A stretch of 64,000 nt of DNA from an uncultured Acetatifactor sp. (lineage in GTDB: Bacteria > Bacillota > Clostridia > Lachnospirales > Lachnospiraceae), in NCBI GenBank assembly GCA_934433135.1, contig CAKRZO010000013.1:37793-101792 (forward strand), read 5' to 3'. A model generated the notes under the pieces. The model was given only the letters and a program-made list of their open reading frames with translations, had not been told where the DNA came from and did not search any database. Made by a program: the position numbers and the translations under genes. This document shows, one piece after another, positions 52,002 to 61,596 of the stretch (positions are counted from its first letter, which is position 1; each line of letters begins with the position of its first letter).

Positions 52002-52172
52002 GTTACAGTTCACACGCGCCATTCGCAAAATTTTTCGCATGCTTCGCAGCGGTTGTCGCATCTGGAAGATGCGATGCTTATATAAAATGGCGCTCCCTTC
52101 GTACATTTACACAGGCAGCTTCTCATGCAAGCATGGAATCTGCCTGCATGAATGTACGTGTGAACTGTAACC
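52002..52172. repeat. Palindromic intergenic repeat, composite copy C
   Basis: The element is bounded by a perfect 15-bp inverted repeat, GTTACAGTTCACACG (52002-52016) and CGTGTGAACTGTAAC (52158-52172). Its left part matches copies A and B. Its right part is a nested hairpin similar to the element at 7758-7826. It looks like a small non-autonomous element made of two palindromic modules. Confidence 0.8.
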
Positions 52173-52179
52173 TGCATTT

Positions 52180-52213
52180 TGCCGTACCAAAAAATTGGTG
52201 CGGCAGTTTTTTC
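52180..52213 (+). terminator. Strong Rho-independent terminator
   Basis: TGCCGTACCAA and TTGGTGCGGCA pair over 11 bp with one G-T wobble around loop AAAA, followed by G and six T residues. Confidence 0.88.
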
Positions 52214-52354
52214 GTGTCGATGGTAAGTACATCGTTTGGTAATATCCTGTCCGTTGTACGGAACAGGATGTAAAAACACTCTGCGTAAATTGTACTGTGG
52301 AGGAGAAGAAAAAGAAAAATGCCCCGGCAGGGCGGAACAGGGAGAAAAGTAAGC

Positions 52355-53581
52355 ATGGCGGGAAATTTGCTGATTGCGCAGTCTGGCGGCCCTACGGCAG
52401 CCATTAATGCAACCGTGGCAGGTGTGATTACGGCGGCAATGACAAGTAAAGAGATTGAAGGAATCTGGGGAGCCGTAAACGGAATCAAAGGCGTTTTGGA
52501 AGAAAGGTTCTTAAATCTGGGAGAACGGATTCACAGTTTAAGGGATCTGGATCTTCTCTGCCAAACACCGGCAGCGGCACTTGGTTCCTGCCGTTTGAAA
52601 TTAAAAGATCCTGCGCAGGACGAAAGTCAGTTTCAAAAGATTCTGGAAATTTTGAAAAGACACAATATCCGGTATTTTATTTACATCGGCGGGAATGATT
52701 CTATGGATACCGTAGATAAACTTGCCGCATACTGTAAGAAAAAAGGCATCCGCGATATTCAGATTGTGGGAGCACCCAAGACCATCGATAACGATTTGGT
52801 GGGAACAGACCACTGCCCGGGCTTCGGATCCGCTGCAAAATACATTGCGGCAACTTTTGCGGAGCTGGAACGGGATACCCATGTTTATGATACCAAAGCA
52901 GTTACCATTGTGGAAGTAATGGGAAGAAATGCAGGGTGGCTTACTGCTTCTTCGGCGCTTGCCCGAAATAACGGCGGTAAGGGACCGGATCTGATCTATC
53001 TTTGCGAGAGACCTTTTTCGACTCCGGCTTTTCTTAACGATGTAAAAACACTTCTTGCAAAACAGGACAGTGTTCTGGTGGCAGTCAGCGAAGGAATTCG
53101 CAATGCGGAAGGAGTCTACATTTCCGAACAGGTGCAAAGCGGCGCTGTGGATCAGTTCGGACACAGTTATATTGCCGGGAGCGCCAGAGTACTGGAAGCG
53201 GCCGTGCGAAGGGAAATCGGCTGTAAAGTCCGTTCCATTGAGCTGAATCTGATGCAGCGCTGCGCAGCACACATGGCCAGTGCGGTTGATGTAGCGGAGT
53301 CACGGATGCTGGGGATGACGGCCTGCCAGTGCGCACTGGATGGGAAAAGCGGTTACATGGCATCCATAGAGAGAACCGGGGATGATCCGTACCGGGTACG
53401 CTTCACGGCGGTGGAGGTATCCAAAGTTTCCAATGAGGAAAAAAAAGTACCCAAAGATTATATCACGGAAGCCGGAAATGATATAACACAGCAGATGATG
53501 ACCTATCTGATGCCGTTGATTCAGGGAGAAGCGCCGGTTATTTATGAGAACGGCATTCCGGTACATTTGAGATTATACTGA
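52355..53581 (+). CDS. pfp: Diphosphate-dependent 6-phosphofructokinase
   Basis: The 408-residue enzyme phosphorylates fructose 6-phosphate, most likely with pyrophosphate. GGNDSMDT puts Asp115 where ATP enzymes have Gly (GGDGS), and PKTIDNDL puts Lys142 where ATP enzymes have Gly (PGTIDND); both are the known PPi-type determinants. TDHCPGFGSAAKYIA and VVEVMGRNAGWL-like (TIVEVMGRNAGWLTA) complete the active site. ATG 52355 follows CAGGGAG. Using PPi makes the step reversible and saves ATP, common in anaerobes. A PPK2 gene lies 1 kb downstream. Confidence 0.9.
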   Translation: MAGNLLIAQSGGPTAAINATVAGVITAAMTSKEIEGIWGAVNGIKGVLEERFLNLGERIHSLRDLDLLCQTPAAALGSCRLKLKDPAQDESQFQKILEILKRHNIRYFIYIGGNDSMDTVDKLAAYCKKKGIRDIQIVGAPKTIDNDLVGTDHCPGFGSAAKYIAATFAELERDTHVYDTKAVTIVEVMGRNAGWLTASSALARNNGGKGPDLIYLCERPFSTPAFLNDVKTLLAKQDSVLVAVSEGIRNAEGVYISEQVQSGAVDQFGHSYIAGSARVLEAAVRREIGCKVRSIELNLMQRCAAHMASAVDVAESRMLGMTACQCALDGKSGYMASIERTGDDPYRVRFTAVEVSKVSNEEKKVPKDYITEAGNDITQQMMTYLMPLIQGEAPVIYENGIPVHLRLY

Positions 53582-53617
53582 GGATAAGAAGGAAGAAGTG
53601 CAGGAGGAAGAGGGCAG

Positions 53618-54493
53618 ATGAAAAATTTTTGGGCGAAAACAGGATGGTTTGGGCTTGCTGTAGCAGCATTGTTCGCAAGTTTTGTGTTCCAGATCGGTTT
53701 TTCTCTTCTGGCTATGCTGCCGGGAGCTATCCGGGCGGGAATAGAGGCCGGTATGAAGGGAATTACGGATTATGAAGAAATCTATGCCTACGTTATGAGC
53801 CAGGTAATGGATTCGGCAGCATTGGGTGTTTTGCTTTATCATTTGTTCTCTATTCCCATATTCGGGTTGTGGTACTATTTCGGCTGCAGCAGAAAGAAAC
53901 CCGGAAATCCGGTAAAGATATTCGGAAAACGCGGCTTTCCGACAGTTTTACTGGCCGGTTTTGCATTCTGCGTTCTGGCAAACGGAATTGCGCTTGCCTT
54001 TGAGTTTGCAGCGCCTGTTATTTATGCGGATTATGTGGAATTGATGGAACAGGCAGGCATCGGTGTCAATGTGCTTACCATTATTGCTTCTGTTTTACTG
54101 GCGCCCATCGGAGAGGAACTTCTGTGCAGAGGGATTATTTTCCATTATTTTACCAAAGTAACGGAAGGAATGAAGAGCAGGACGGCGGCGTTCTGGATAG
54201 CCAATGCCCTGCAGGCTCTTGCTTTCGGTATTATGCATGGCAACTGGATTCAGGGAACCTATGCCTTTGTATTGGGCATGGGACTCGGATGGTTAAGACA
54301 TCGTTACCAAAGCCTTTACGCTTCCATGCTGGCACATTTCCTGGTGAATTTCCTTTCCACTTATGTCATGGGATATCTGCTGTATCCGGTGCCGGAAAGT
54401 CCCCTGGGAGCTCTGATCCTGATCGTTGCGGGTGCGGTTTTGGTCTTCCTTGCCCGTATGACTGCAGGACCGGAGGAAAAAACTTTGACATAA
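53618..54493 (+). CDS. CPBP-family intramembrane metalloprotease
   Basis: The 291-residue membrane protein has about seven helices. The CPBP (Abi) motifs are IGEELLCRG (Glu166, Glu167, Arg171), FGIMHGNW (His) and LAHFLVNF (His). These proteases, related to CAAX prenyl endopeptidases, mature peptides or provide self-immunity to bacteriocins; no bacteriocin gene is seen nearby. It is 36 bp after the phosphofructokinase, possibly in the same transcript, with GGAGGAAG before the ATG. Confidence 0.9.
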   Translation: MKNFWAKTGWFGLAVAALFASFVFQIGFSLLAMLPGAIRAGIEAGMKGITDYEEIYAYVMSQVMDSAALGVLLYHLFSIPIFGLWYYFGCSRKKPGNPVKIFGKRGFPTVLLAGFAFCVLANGIALAFEFAAPVIYADYVELMEQAGIGVNVLTIIASVLLAPIGEELLCRGIIFHYFTKVTEGMKSRTAAFWIANALQALAFGIMHGNWIQGTYAFVLGMGLGWLRHRYQSLYASMLAHFLVNFLSTYVMGYLLYPVPESPLGALILIVAGAVLVFLARMTAGPEEKTLT

Positions 54494-54569
54494 CTGTATT
54501 GATTTACCCCCAATGTATGGAAACGAGAAAAGAATACCGGGAAACCGATAGAAACGCGGAGGGAAACTC

Positions 54570-56051
54570 ATGCTGAAAAAAATGGGAAAAAATGCAAAGA
54601 AAGAAAAGCCCGGAGCAGAGGAAAGAAAGCTCCGTCTGCAAGAGGCAACACAGAAGCTGGTCGGTCTGCAGACAGCTATAAAAGAAAACAAGCTGCCTAT
54701 TGTGGTGCTTGTGGAAGGCTGGGGAGCTGCAGGAAAGGGCAGCGCCATTGCAAACGTGATCCGGGACATGGATCCGCGTTTTTTCAATGTGATTACGATG
54801 CCGGCTCCTACGAAGGAAGAACAAAGATATCCGTTTCTGCACCGTTACTTTACAAAGATTCCCGAAGCCGGAAAATTTGTCTTTTTTGATTCCGGATGGC
54901 TGGATGAGCTGGCCGGTCAGATGGTGAAGGGAGAGTTGTCGGACAAAAAGTATGAGCAGAAGGTGGAGAGTATCCGTCTGCTGGAGAGGCAGCTTACGGA
55001 TGACGGGTATCTTGTGGTGAAATTTTTCTTTCAGATTACGGCAAGAGAGCAGGCAAAGCGCCTGGAGGAGCTGGAAGAGGACAAAGATACTACCTGGCGT
55101 GTCAGCGCTTATGATAAGTGGCAGAACAGACATTATGAGAAGTGCAGAGAGGTGTTTGAAAAGTGTCTTGCCGATACGCAGTCGGAGAGATGTCCGTGGC
55201 ATATTGTGGATGCACAGGATAAAAAATGGGCGGCACTTCAGGTTATGGAGACACTTTGCCGGAACATCGAAGAAAAGCTTAAAACAGGCCGACAGGACAT
55301 TGTCATTCAGAGTGGAGACTTCCGTTTAAAGCAGATACCGCTTTTAAAAGAGATTGATCTGGGGCAGACGATTGAGGAGAAAGAGTATAAAAAAGAACTG
55401 GAAAAACTCCAGAACAGACTAGGAGAGCTGCACAACAGGCTCTACCGCAGGAAGGTGCCGGTAGTCATTGTCTATGAAGGCTGGGATGCTGCCGGAAAGG
55501 GCGGCAACATCCGTCGTATGGCAGCTGCACTGGATCCCAGAGGGTATGAGGTTCACCCGATTGCCAGTCCCCAGCCGTATGAGAAGGCAAGACATTTTCT
55601 GTGGCGTTTCTGGACCAGATTGCCCAAGACCGGACATATCGCTATATTTGACCGCAGCTGGTACGGGCGTGTTATGGTGGAGCGCCTGGAAGGATTCTGC
55701 AGTGAGAATGACTGGCAGAGAGCTTATCGGGAGATTAATGAATTTGAAAAAGAACTGACAGACTGGGGCGCCGTTGTATTGAAATTCTGGGTGCAGATTG
55801 ACAAAGATACCCAGCTGGAACGTTTTCAGCTGCGTCAGCAGACTCCGGAAAAACAGTGGAAGATCACGGACGAAGACTGGAGAAACCGGGAAAAATGGGA
55901 TGCTTATGAGGCGGCGGTAAATGAGATGCTCCAAAAGACCAACACCGCAAATGCGCCATGGTACATTCTGGAATCCGTGGATAAAAAATATGCAAGAATC
56001 AAAGCCCTGAAGATTATGATCAAGGCTTTGGAAGAAGCGCTGGATGAGTAA
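54570..56051 (+). CDS. Two-domain polyphosphate kinase 2 family phosphotransferase
   Basis: The 493-residue protein has two PPK2 domains. Each has a Walker A loop: GWGAAGKG (Lys56) and GWDAAGKG (Lys310). The lid/Walker B block of the second domain is HIAIFDRSWYGRVMVERLEG; the first domain has FVFFDSGWLDELAG, which lacks the canonical DRSWY. Two-domain members are polyphosphate:AMP phosphotransferases (class II, making ADP), where the first domain may be inactive. GGAGGG precedes the ATG. A long bidirectional terminator follows. Confidence 0.9.
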   Translation: MLKKMGKNAKKEKPGAEERKLRLQEATQKLVGLQTAIKENKLPIVVLVEGWGAAGKGSAIANVIRDMDPRFFNVITMPAPTKEEQRYPFLHRYFTKIPEAGKFVFFDSGWLDELAGQMVKGELSDKKYEQKVESIRLLERQLTDDGYLVVKFFFQITAREQAKRLEELEEDKDTTWRVSAYDKWQNRHYEKCREVFEKCLADTQSERCPWHIVDAQDKKWAALQVMETLCRNIEEKLKTGRQDIVIQSGDFRLKQIPLLKEIDLGQTIEEKEYKKELEKLQNRLGELHNRLYRRKVPVVIVYEGWDAAGKGGNIRRMAAALDPRGYEVHPIASPQPYEKARHFLWRFWTRLPKTGHIAIFDRSWYGRVMVERLEGFCSENDWQRAYREINEFEKELTDWGAVVLKFWVQIDKDTQLERFQLRQQTPEKQWKITDEDWRNREKWDAYEAAVNEMLQKTNTANAPWYILESVDKKYARIKALKIMIKALEEALDE

Positions 56052-56096
56052 CCAAACACCGCAGACGTTTTCCGGAAATCGTCTGCGGTGTTTGGT
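56051..56096. terminator. Long hairpin between convergent PPK2 and response regulator genes
   Basis: ACCAAACACCGCAGACG (56051-56067) and its exact complement (56080-56096) form a 17-bp stem around a 12-base loop. The stem begins at the last base of the PPK2 stop. The T-rich tail is short, but the position between convergent genes fits a bidirectional terminator. Confidence 0.75.
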
Positions 56097-56161
56097 GTTC
56101 AGATGTTGACCTTTATAAGGAAGGTGTAGACTATATTGTTTGGAACGCAAAAAGGTTGATA

Positions 56162-57166
56162 TCACCGGAAAGAAGGAAGATGTCCGAAATGCCTTTTATA
56201 TTCGGCGCGAAACTGTGAGATGTTGTTACTGTATCCTACCATCTCTGCAATTTCATATATTTTGTAGTCTTCCGACAATATTAATTTTTCAGCTTTATCA
56301 AGACGTGCTGCGGAAAGATAGTCTTTAAGTGACATATGATATTGGTCTTTAAACAAAATTCGTAAATAGTTGGCACTGATATTAAACCGTTCAGACAGGT
56401 ATTTTACGGATAATTTTGGGTCGCTATAGTTTTCTTCTATATAATGCTTTATTTTCTCAAGGGTTTTGAGTGAAGCGTTTACCCGTGAGGTAGTGAGATG
56501 ATCACTGAGCAAATTGAGAGCCTTGGGCAAAAACTGAGCAATGCTTTCTTTTGTAGACAGTGTATATAGCTCTTCCTTTAGGTCTGATAGATTTTTTGAA
56601 CAACTGCTGTCCGAAATGAAGGTATCGGCAAATGCCTTTATCATCATAAATACTGTTCTTTGTATATCTGAAGTTTCAAGTACTTGAGAATTGCAGATAT
56701 TATTTTGAAGCTCGGTACAGCATTCCAGAAAGGATTGTTTATTTCGTTGAGATATTGCAAGAGATAAATTATGTTCTGAGTATAGAGACTTTGCGGTCAG
56801 CTTTGAAACAGCGCTTTGCAAGACCTTATAGATTTCCGGTGGAAATACAGGCTTTGTAAGGTAAGCAAATGCATGGAAAGATACTGCTTCTTTTGCACAT
56901 TCAAAACTATCAAGGCCGGTCAGTAGAATGACAAGGGGGACGGTATAAGAGCCAGAGATTTCTTTGAGCATGTCAATCCCGGACATTTGGGGCATATCAA
57001 TGTCTGAAATCACAATATCAGGCTCAAGCAAATTTATAAGTTCTTTTCCCTGGTTTCCATTATTTGCTGAACCGATAAGTTCCAAATTAAAGTCTTCAAA
57101 TCGAATATACCTTTTGAGGGAATCGATAAAATATTGGTCATCATCGATAACAATCAATTTAAACAT
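56162..57166 (-). CDS. YesN-type response regulator with AraC output, second system
   Basis: The 334-residue protein has a receiver domain (LIVIDDD, phosphoacceptor Asp55 in VISDIDMP, AYLTKPV) and C-terminal helix-turn-helix motifs (SVKYLSERFNISANYLRILF, and IYEIAEMVGYSNNISQFRAE). Its start overlaps the end of the kinase gene by eight bases, so it is translated with the kinase. It should control the divergent transporter and GH4 genes. Sequence here is clearly more AT-rich than in the genes before 56100. Confidence 0.92.
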   Translation of the reverse strand: MFKLIVIDDDQYFIDSLKRYIRFEDFNLELIGSANNGNQGKELINLLEPDIVISDIDMPQMSGIDMLKEISGSYTVPLVILLTGLDSFECAKEAVSFHAFAYLTKPVFPPEIYKVLQSAVSKLTAKSLYSEHNLSLAISQRNKQSFLECCTELQNNICNSQVLETSDIQRTVFMMIKAFADTFISDSSCSKNLSDLKEELYTLSTKESIAQFLPKALNLLSDHLTTSRVNASLKTLEKIKHYIEENYSDPKLSVKYLSERFNISANYLRILFKDQYHMSLKDYLSAARLDKAEKLILSEDYKIYEIAEMVGYSNNISQFRAEYKRHFGHLPSFR

Positions 57167-58886
57167 TATTTTCTCCTATAAAATGAATTGGCAATATAAT
57201 TTTTGCTGTAGTCCATGAGCTGCCACTGGTATAAGTAACACCATATTTGCTGCCGCATATGGATTTAATTCGGTTGTTAATATTATAGATCCCGTATTTC
57301 TCACTGTGATATTCATTTGAATTCAGTTGAGCCATAATTTCGGGAGGTATACCACAGCCGTTATCTTTCACCATTATAATAATATTTTCTGAAACAGCAA
57401 TAGAAATAATTAATTCTCCGTAACGATTTATTTGAGAAAATCCATGTATCACTGAATTTTCTACAATAGGTTGCAGGATAAAACTTGGAATAATATAGTT
57501 TCCGCAATCCGGTGGGGAGTATATTGAAAATTTAAATGTTTTATTAAAGCATTCTTGCTGAAGATCCAGATATAAGTTTACCTGTAAAAGCTCTTTGTCA
57601 ATAGTTGTGGTAGTCGAAAAATTATAATTAATTTTGCAAAGCGACGAAAGCTTTGAGAGCATTTTGCAGGTTGATTCAGGATTCCCATCGAGCGCATGCC
57701 ATCCGATAGCATTCAGTGAGTTATACAGGAAATGAGGATTTATTTGAGCTAAAAGAGATTTTATTTCTGCATCGTGTGCCTTCTCAGACTGTTTTTTTAA
57801 GTCGTCCAGAAGATTGTTATATATATAAACAAGATTGTCAAGTTCTTGAATATCTTTAACTTCTGTGCATTTTGCGGAACTCTGCATAGCGGAAACTATG
57901 TTGGCAATCGGGTATGTCATTTTGTGTGAACAGTGCAGAGAGTAGGAATAAATTATAATGGATGCGAGAAAGATGGAAAATATCAGAACAGGGAGTATGT
58001 ATTTTCTCCAAGGACATAAAAGAGACAACGGTATATAGGATATCACACGCTGACCCTGGTTATTGACAGAACTGTATACTACGCAACTGCGCTCTCCATT
58101 TACTTTTGTTATGTAGTATCCGTAACCGGAATCAGCAAACACGTGCGCAAATTCATCGCCAAGTGATAAATTCTGAGAGAATAATCTTTGAGATATTATA
58201 ACATTTCCTGTATTATCCGTTAGTAATACGTTCATATTCGGCTTTTCATTTGTCAGGTAATTCAAGTAAATATAATCTTTACTCAGCGCAATGCATAAAT
58301 AGCCGTACATGTATCCGTCTTGGTCTTGTATTTTGCTGATGAGGGCAATAGAGGTTTCATCACAGGAGAGAGTGTCATCCGCAATGTAATTGCCGGGATG
58401 TGGTGCTCCCTGGGTTATCATTGCGGAATAAACGTCAGCAAAAGAAGAAAAACGCCTACTGCCCGTAAGCAACGATACAGAGTAAATTCTACTGTAAGAG
58501 TGCGACTGATCTGTAATGTTTGAAGCAAATACAATAATATTAGTGATTTCAGGATGTGAGGCACTATATATGTCAAGTGTTTTGTTTGTTTTATCAATAT
58601 CATCGATCAATGTCAGGTAATTATTTTCATCAATATTTCGCAGTGTACTTTTCAACTGGAAGTTTGTCGACAAATTATCAAGCAGTGAAATGTCTGTGGA
58701 CAAGAGCTTCTCCGTTGCAGAGCATGAGGTGTTGCAGGAGAGAATGATTTTTGACGTCTCATTGGAAAAAAGAAGAGTATCTACAAGTAGGGCTATTACT
58801 GCAAGTAGTAAAACAATTATTATAAATAGCGGTATAAATATAGTTTTGAATAAGACAAATTTTAATTTGACGGAGGTTTTGTGCAT
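57159..58886 (-). CDS. YesM-type sensor histidine kinase, second system
   Basis: The 575-residue protein has an N-terminal membrane helix (about 10-35), an extracellular sensor region, a second helix (about 285-310) and the kinase domain. The phosphoacceptor is His385 in QINPHFLYNSLN; PIVENSVIHGF and VKDNGCGIP form the ATP site. ATG 58886 is chosen because AGGGTG lies upstream and the first helix then starts near the N terminus. A consensus promoter is at 58984-59012. The likely signal is a sugar bound at the surface by the divergent transporter. Confidence 0.92.
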   Translation of the reverse strand: MHKTSVKLKFVLFKTIFIPLFIIIVLLLAVIALLVDTLLFSNETSKIILSCNTSCSATEKLLSTDISLLDNLSTNFQLKSTLRNIDENNYLTLIDDIDKTNKTLDIYSASHPEITNIIVFASNITDQSHSYSRIYSVSLLTGSRRFSSFADVYSAMITQGAPHPGNYIADDTLSCDETSIALISKIQDQDGYMYGYLCIALSKDYIYLNYLTNEKPNMNVLLTDNTGNVIISQRLFSQNLSLGDEFAHVFADSGYGYYITKVNGERSCVVYSSVNNQGQRVISYIPLSLLCPWRKYILPVLIFSIFLASIIIYSYSLHCSHKMTYPIANIVSAMQSSAKCTEVKDIQELDNLVYIYNNLLDDLKKQSEKAHDAEIKSLLAQINPHFLYNSLNAIGWHALDGNPESTCKMLSKLSSLCKINYNFSTTTTIDKELLQVNLYLDLQQECFNKTFKFSIYSPPDCGNYIIPSFILQPIVENSVIHGFSQINRYGELIISIAVSENIIIMVKDNGCGIPPEIMAQLNSNEYHSEKYGIYNINNRIKSICGSKYGVTYTSGSSWTTAKIILPIHFIGENNV

Positions 58887-58983
58887 AATATTTTCACCCT
58901 TAAATATGCTATGTTGTTGAAATAAAATCCTAATATGGATTCTGACCCGGACAGTAGTCAAGGTACAAATGCTAATATAGACT

Positions 58984-59012
58984 ATAATAAATTCCCTCTG
59001 ATGATTTGTCAA
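58984..59012 (-). promoter_or_regulatory. Promoter of the second YesM/YesN operon
   Basis: On the minus strand TTGACA (59007-59012), 17 bases, then TATTAT (58984-58989), about 100 bp before the kinase start. Confidence 0.75.
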
Positions 59013-59148
59013 TGTGCCGAAAAATAAATTGATGAAATTGGCAGCCAAATTGTTAATAATCACGCTTTATTTACAAGTTGGACTTTGTTATGATTATGTT
59101 ACCGAAACGGAACCAAATAAAAAAACAAAAAGGAAGGAAGGATCTATT

Positions 59149-60591
59149 ATGAAAAACACCAAAAGAATGAAATCTGCAGTATTGGCAGTAGCACTTGCAT
59201 TGTCGTTGACAGCATGTGGAAAAAATCCGACAGTGGATGAGAAGAGTACGGAATCGTCCGCCCAGACGGCGAGTGAGTTGCAAAGCAGTACACAGACCGG
59301 TACACAGACAGAAAAAACAAAAGTAACTCTTTGGACGAATGTAACGGAGGATAGTCCTCAGGCGGTCAAAGATATCCAAGCAGATCTTGAGCAGAGGATT
59401 GCTGAAAAATTTCCGGATTATGAGGTGGAGTTTATTCCAAAGGTCTATACAGATTACAATCAGGACTATGATAAAGCACTTATGGCCGGAAATGCCCCTG
59501 ACGCATTTGATATGTTTTCCTATACTGCAATACCAACTAGAATTGATAATGGTACGATTGCCGACATAACCGATTTGGTAAAAGATTGGGATATGAAAAA
59601 GGAAGATAAGGTAATCAATACTTTTGACCAAGTTATTTGTGAAGATGGAAAATGGTACGCAATACCCAGAAGTGCATATACGATGGCGCTGTATGTAAAT
59701 AAAAAGGCAATATTGGCAGGTGGAGAAAATCCGGATAATTTACCGAAGACATGGGATGAGTTTGATAAGTATTGCCAAAACGTGACGGATAAATCCGTAC
59801 CGAGATTCGGATACGAGATAATGGGTATGGAATATTGCGCATGGGCATTCACTCCCTGGGTATGGTCTGCAGGAGGCGAAATGGTTGAAAAAACCTCTGA
59901 TGGTAAGTGGAGGATTGCATTTGCAGATGATCCGGGCGTGGATGCTGCATGTTACCTGAATAAACTTGTTAATGACAGCAAAGTTACACAGACTAATATT
60001 CTTTGCAGTCTTTCCGATACGGATAAGGATATGATGTCCGGCAAGGCTTGTTTTGCATGGGGTACAATAACAAATGCTACAGCTTCAGAATTAGGACAAT
60101 ATGGATACGAAGTGTCCGACTTTACACAGATGTGCATGCCGGCGAAGGCAGACTCTATTGAAAACCCTGCATTGGCCGGTGGAGAGGTTATTACATTTAA
60201 TCCCAAAATTGATAAAAAAACGATGAAAGCAGCTTTTGATGTAATGAGTTATATGTACTACGATGAGGACTATCAGAAGATTAAATGGCAGGCAACGTAT
60301 GATAATGGAAGCAACGAAATTCAGATTCCGGCGAGAAAAGATTTGTACGAGGAAAAGCTTGCTATGAACCCATTCCTTACGGATGATGTAAGAGAGAACA
60401 TAAAGATGCAGGCGACAGTATCAAAACCGGAACCTTATTGTGAGCATTGGGCCGATGTAAAGAGCCAATTGGTTATCCCGTTGCAGAAGATATACTTACT
60501 GCAGAATGCAGACAGAGATCAAATCAAGAAAATTCTTGATGATTGTGCAAATGAACTTTGCAAGTTATATCCGGATACATTTGTAAGGTAA
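59149..60591 (+). CDS. Sugar-binding lipoprotein of the second transporter
   Basis: The 480-residue protein starts with a lipoprotein signal and lipobox LSLTACG. A Ser/Thr/Gln-rich linker follows, then a UgpB/MalE-like receptor fold (KVTLWTNVTEDSPQAVKDIQ; GNAPDAFDMFSYTAIPTRID). AAGGAAGGAAGG precedes ATG 59149. It binds oligosaccharides outside the membrane for the permeases at 60683 and 61597. A terminator-like hairpin directly after it probably makes the lipoprotein more abundant than the permeases. Confidence 0.92.
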   Translation: MKNTKRMKSAVLAVALALSLTACGKNPTVDEKSTESSAQTASELQSSTQTGTQTEKTKVTLWTNVTEDSPQAVKDIQADLEQRIAEKFPDYEVEFIPKVYTDYNQDYDKALMAGNAPDAFDMFSYTAIPTRIDNGTIADITDLVKDWDMKKEDKVINTFDQVICEDGKWYAIPRSAYTMALYVNKKAILAGGENPDNLPKTWDEFDKYCQNVTDKSVPRFGYEIMGMEYCAWAFTPWVWSAGGEMVEKTSDGKWRIAFADDPGVDAACYLNKLVNDSKVTQTNILCSLSDTDKDMMSGKACFAWGTITNATASELGQYGYEVSDFTQMCMPAKADSIENPALAGGEVITFNPKIDKKTMKAAFDVMSYMYYDEDYQKIKWQATYDNGSNEIQIPARKDLYEEKLAMNPFLTDDVRENIKMQATVSKPEPYCEHWADVKSQLVIPLQKIYLLQNADRDQIKKILDDCANELCKLYPDTFVR

Positions 60592-60601
60592 AAAAAGATT
60601 T

Positions 60602-60637
60602 AAGGACTGAGAAGTCTGTTCTCAGTCCTTTGTTTTT
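60602..60637 (+). terminator. Attenuating terminator between lipoprotein and permease genes
   Basis: AAGGACTGAGAA and TTCTCAGTCCTT pair perfectly over 12 bp around a 5-base loop, followed by TGTTTTT. Read-through would supply the permeases at lower levels. Confidence 0.8.
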
Positions 60638-60682
60638 AGACGGAAGTCAATTTTATAGAATCAGTTTATGGAGAGAAGTATT

Positions 60683-61585
60683 ATGAAGAAGCGAAAAGCA
60701 ATTAAAAAGTATAAGAAGGCTTCCTTTAAAAATGAGATCGTTGCGTTGCTGTTTATTCTGCCTGCACTCATTTTATTTTTACTGACTAAGTATGTGCCGA
60801 TAGTCATGGGTATCTTTATTTCACTTTTTGATATTGACATCGTGAATTTGCCGGGAAAATTTTGCGGACTGAACAATTATATAAGAGCATTTAGTGATGG
60901 AAAATTTTACTCTTCTATTTGGCATAATATAAAATTTATGATTTATTCATTGGCTATGAATTTCTGGCCGCCGATTGTAGCCGCAATGCTGATCAATGAA
61001 ATACGTAAGGGCAAGGTAGTTTTCAGGGTTCTTTACTTTATCCCGGCAGTTGCACCGGGACTTGCTATGACGGTTATATGGAAATATTTCTGGAACCCGG
61101 ATTATGGTATGGCAAACTATCTTATCGGTTTATTCGGTGCTGCTCCTCGTGCATGGCTTAATGATCCAAACTGGGTTTATTTTTGTATGCACTTCAGTGG
61201 TCTGGTCATTGTTGGAGGCATGAATATGCTTATTTACCTTGCAGCATTGCAAAACGTTCCGCAGGAACTGTATGAATCTGCAATGCTTGAAGGTGCAGGA
61301 TTCCTTCAGAGGATTCGGTATATAACAATACCTGCAATCAGAGAAATTGTTATGTCAATGTTTTTGCTTTCCTTTACAGGAGTATTCAACGCATTGGAAA
61401 ATGTGTTGGTATGGACGGATGGAGGACCCTTCGGAAAAACGGAAACTTTATTGTCCTATGCATATAAACAGGCGCTTACAAGCCTTGACTATAGCTATGC
61501 AATCACGATGGCAACTATTGTATTTTTTATTACTTTTATATTGACAGCGTTGATAAAAAAAATACTTGTAAAAATAGAAGATTAG
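60683..61585 (+). CDS. CUT1 sugar ABC transporter permease (UgpA/MalF-like)
   Basis: The 300-residue protein has six membrane helices and the EAA loop ELYESAMLEGAGFLQRIRYI. LPALILFLLTKYVPIVMGI is the first helix. ATG 60683 follows GGAGAGAAG. It forms the channel with the permease at 61597. Its ATPase is not in the window. Confidence 0.92.
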   Translation: MKKRKAIKKYKKASFKNEIVALLFILPALILFLLTKYVPIVMGIFISLFDIDIVNLPGKFCGLNNYIRAFSDGKFYSSIWHNIKFMIYSLAMNFWPPIVAAMLINEIRKGKVVFRVLYFIPAVAPGLAMTVIWKYFWNPDYGMANYLIGLFGAAPRAWLNDPNWVYFCMHFSGLVIVGGMNMLIYLAALQNVPQELYESAMLEGAGFLQRIRYITIPAIREIVMSMFLLSFTGVFNALENVLVWTDGGPFGKTETLLSYAYKQALTSLDYSYAITMATIVFFITFILTALIKKILVKIED

Positions 61586-61596
61586 AGGTGATTTAA

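Noticed and set aside
348..52172. Recurring short repeats as a CRISPR array
   Set aside because: Copies are kilobases apart, vary in length and orientation, and sit next to genes. There is no regular spacer pattern and no cas gene.
53618..54493. CPBP protease as bacteriocin immunity
   Set aside because: No bacteriocin precursor or export gene is visible nearby, so only the protease family can be stated.
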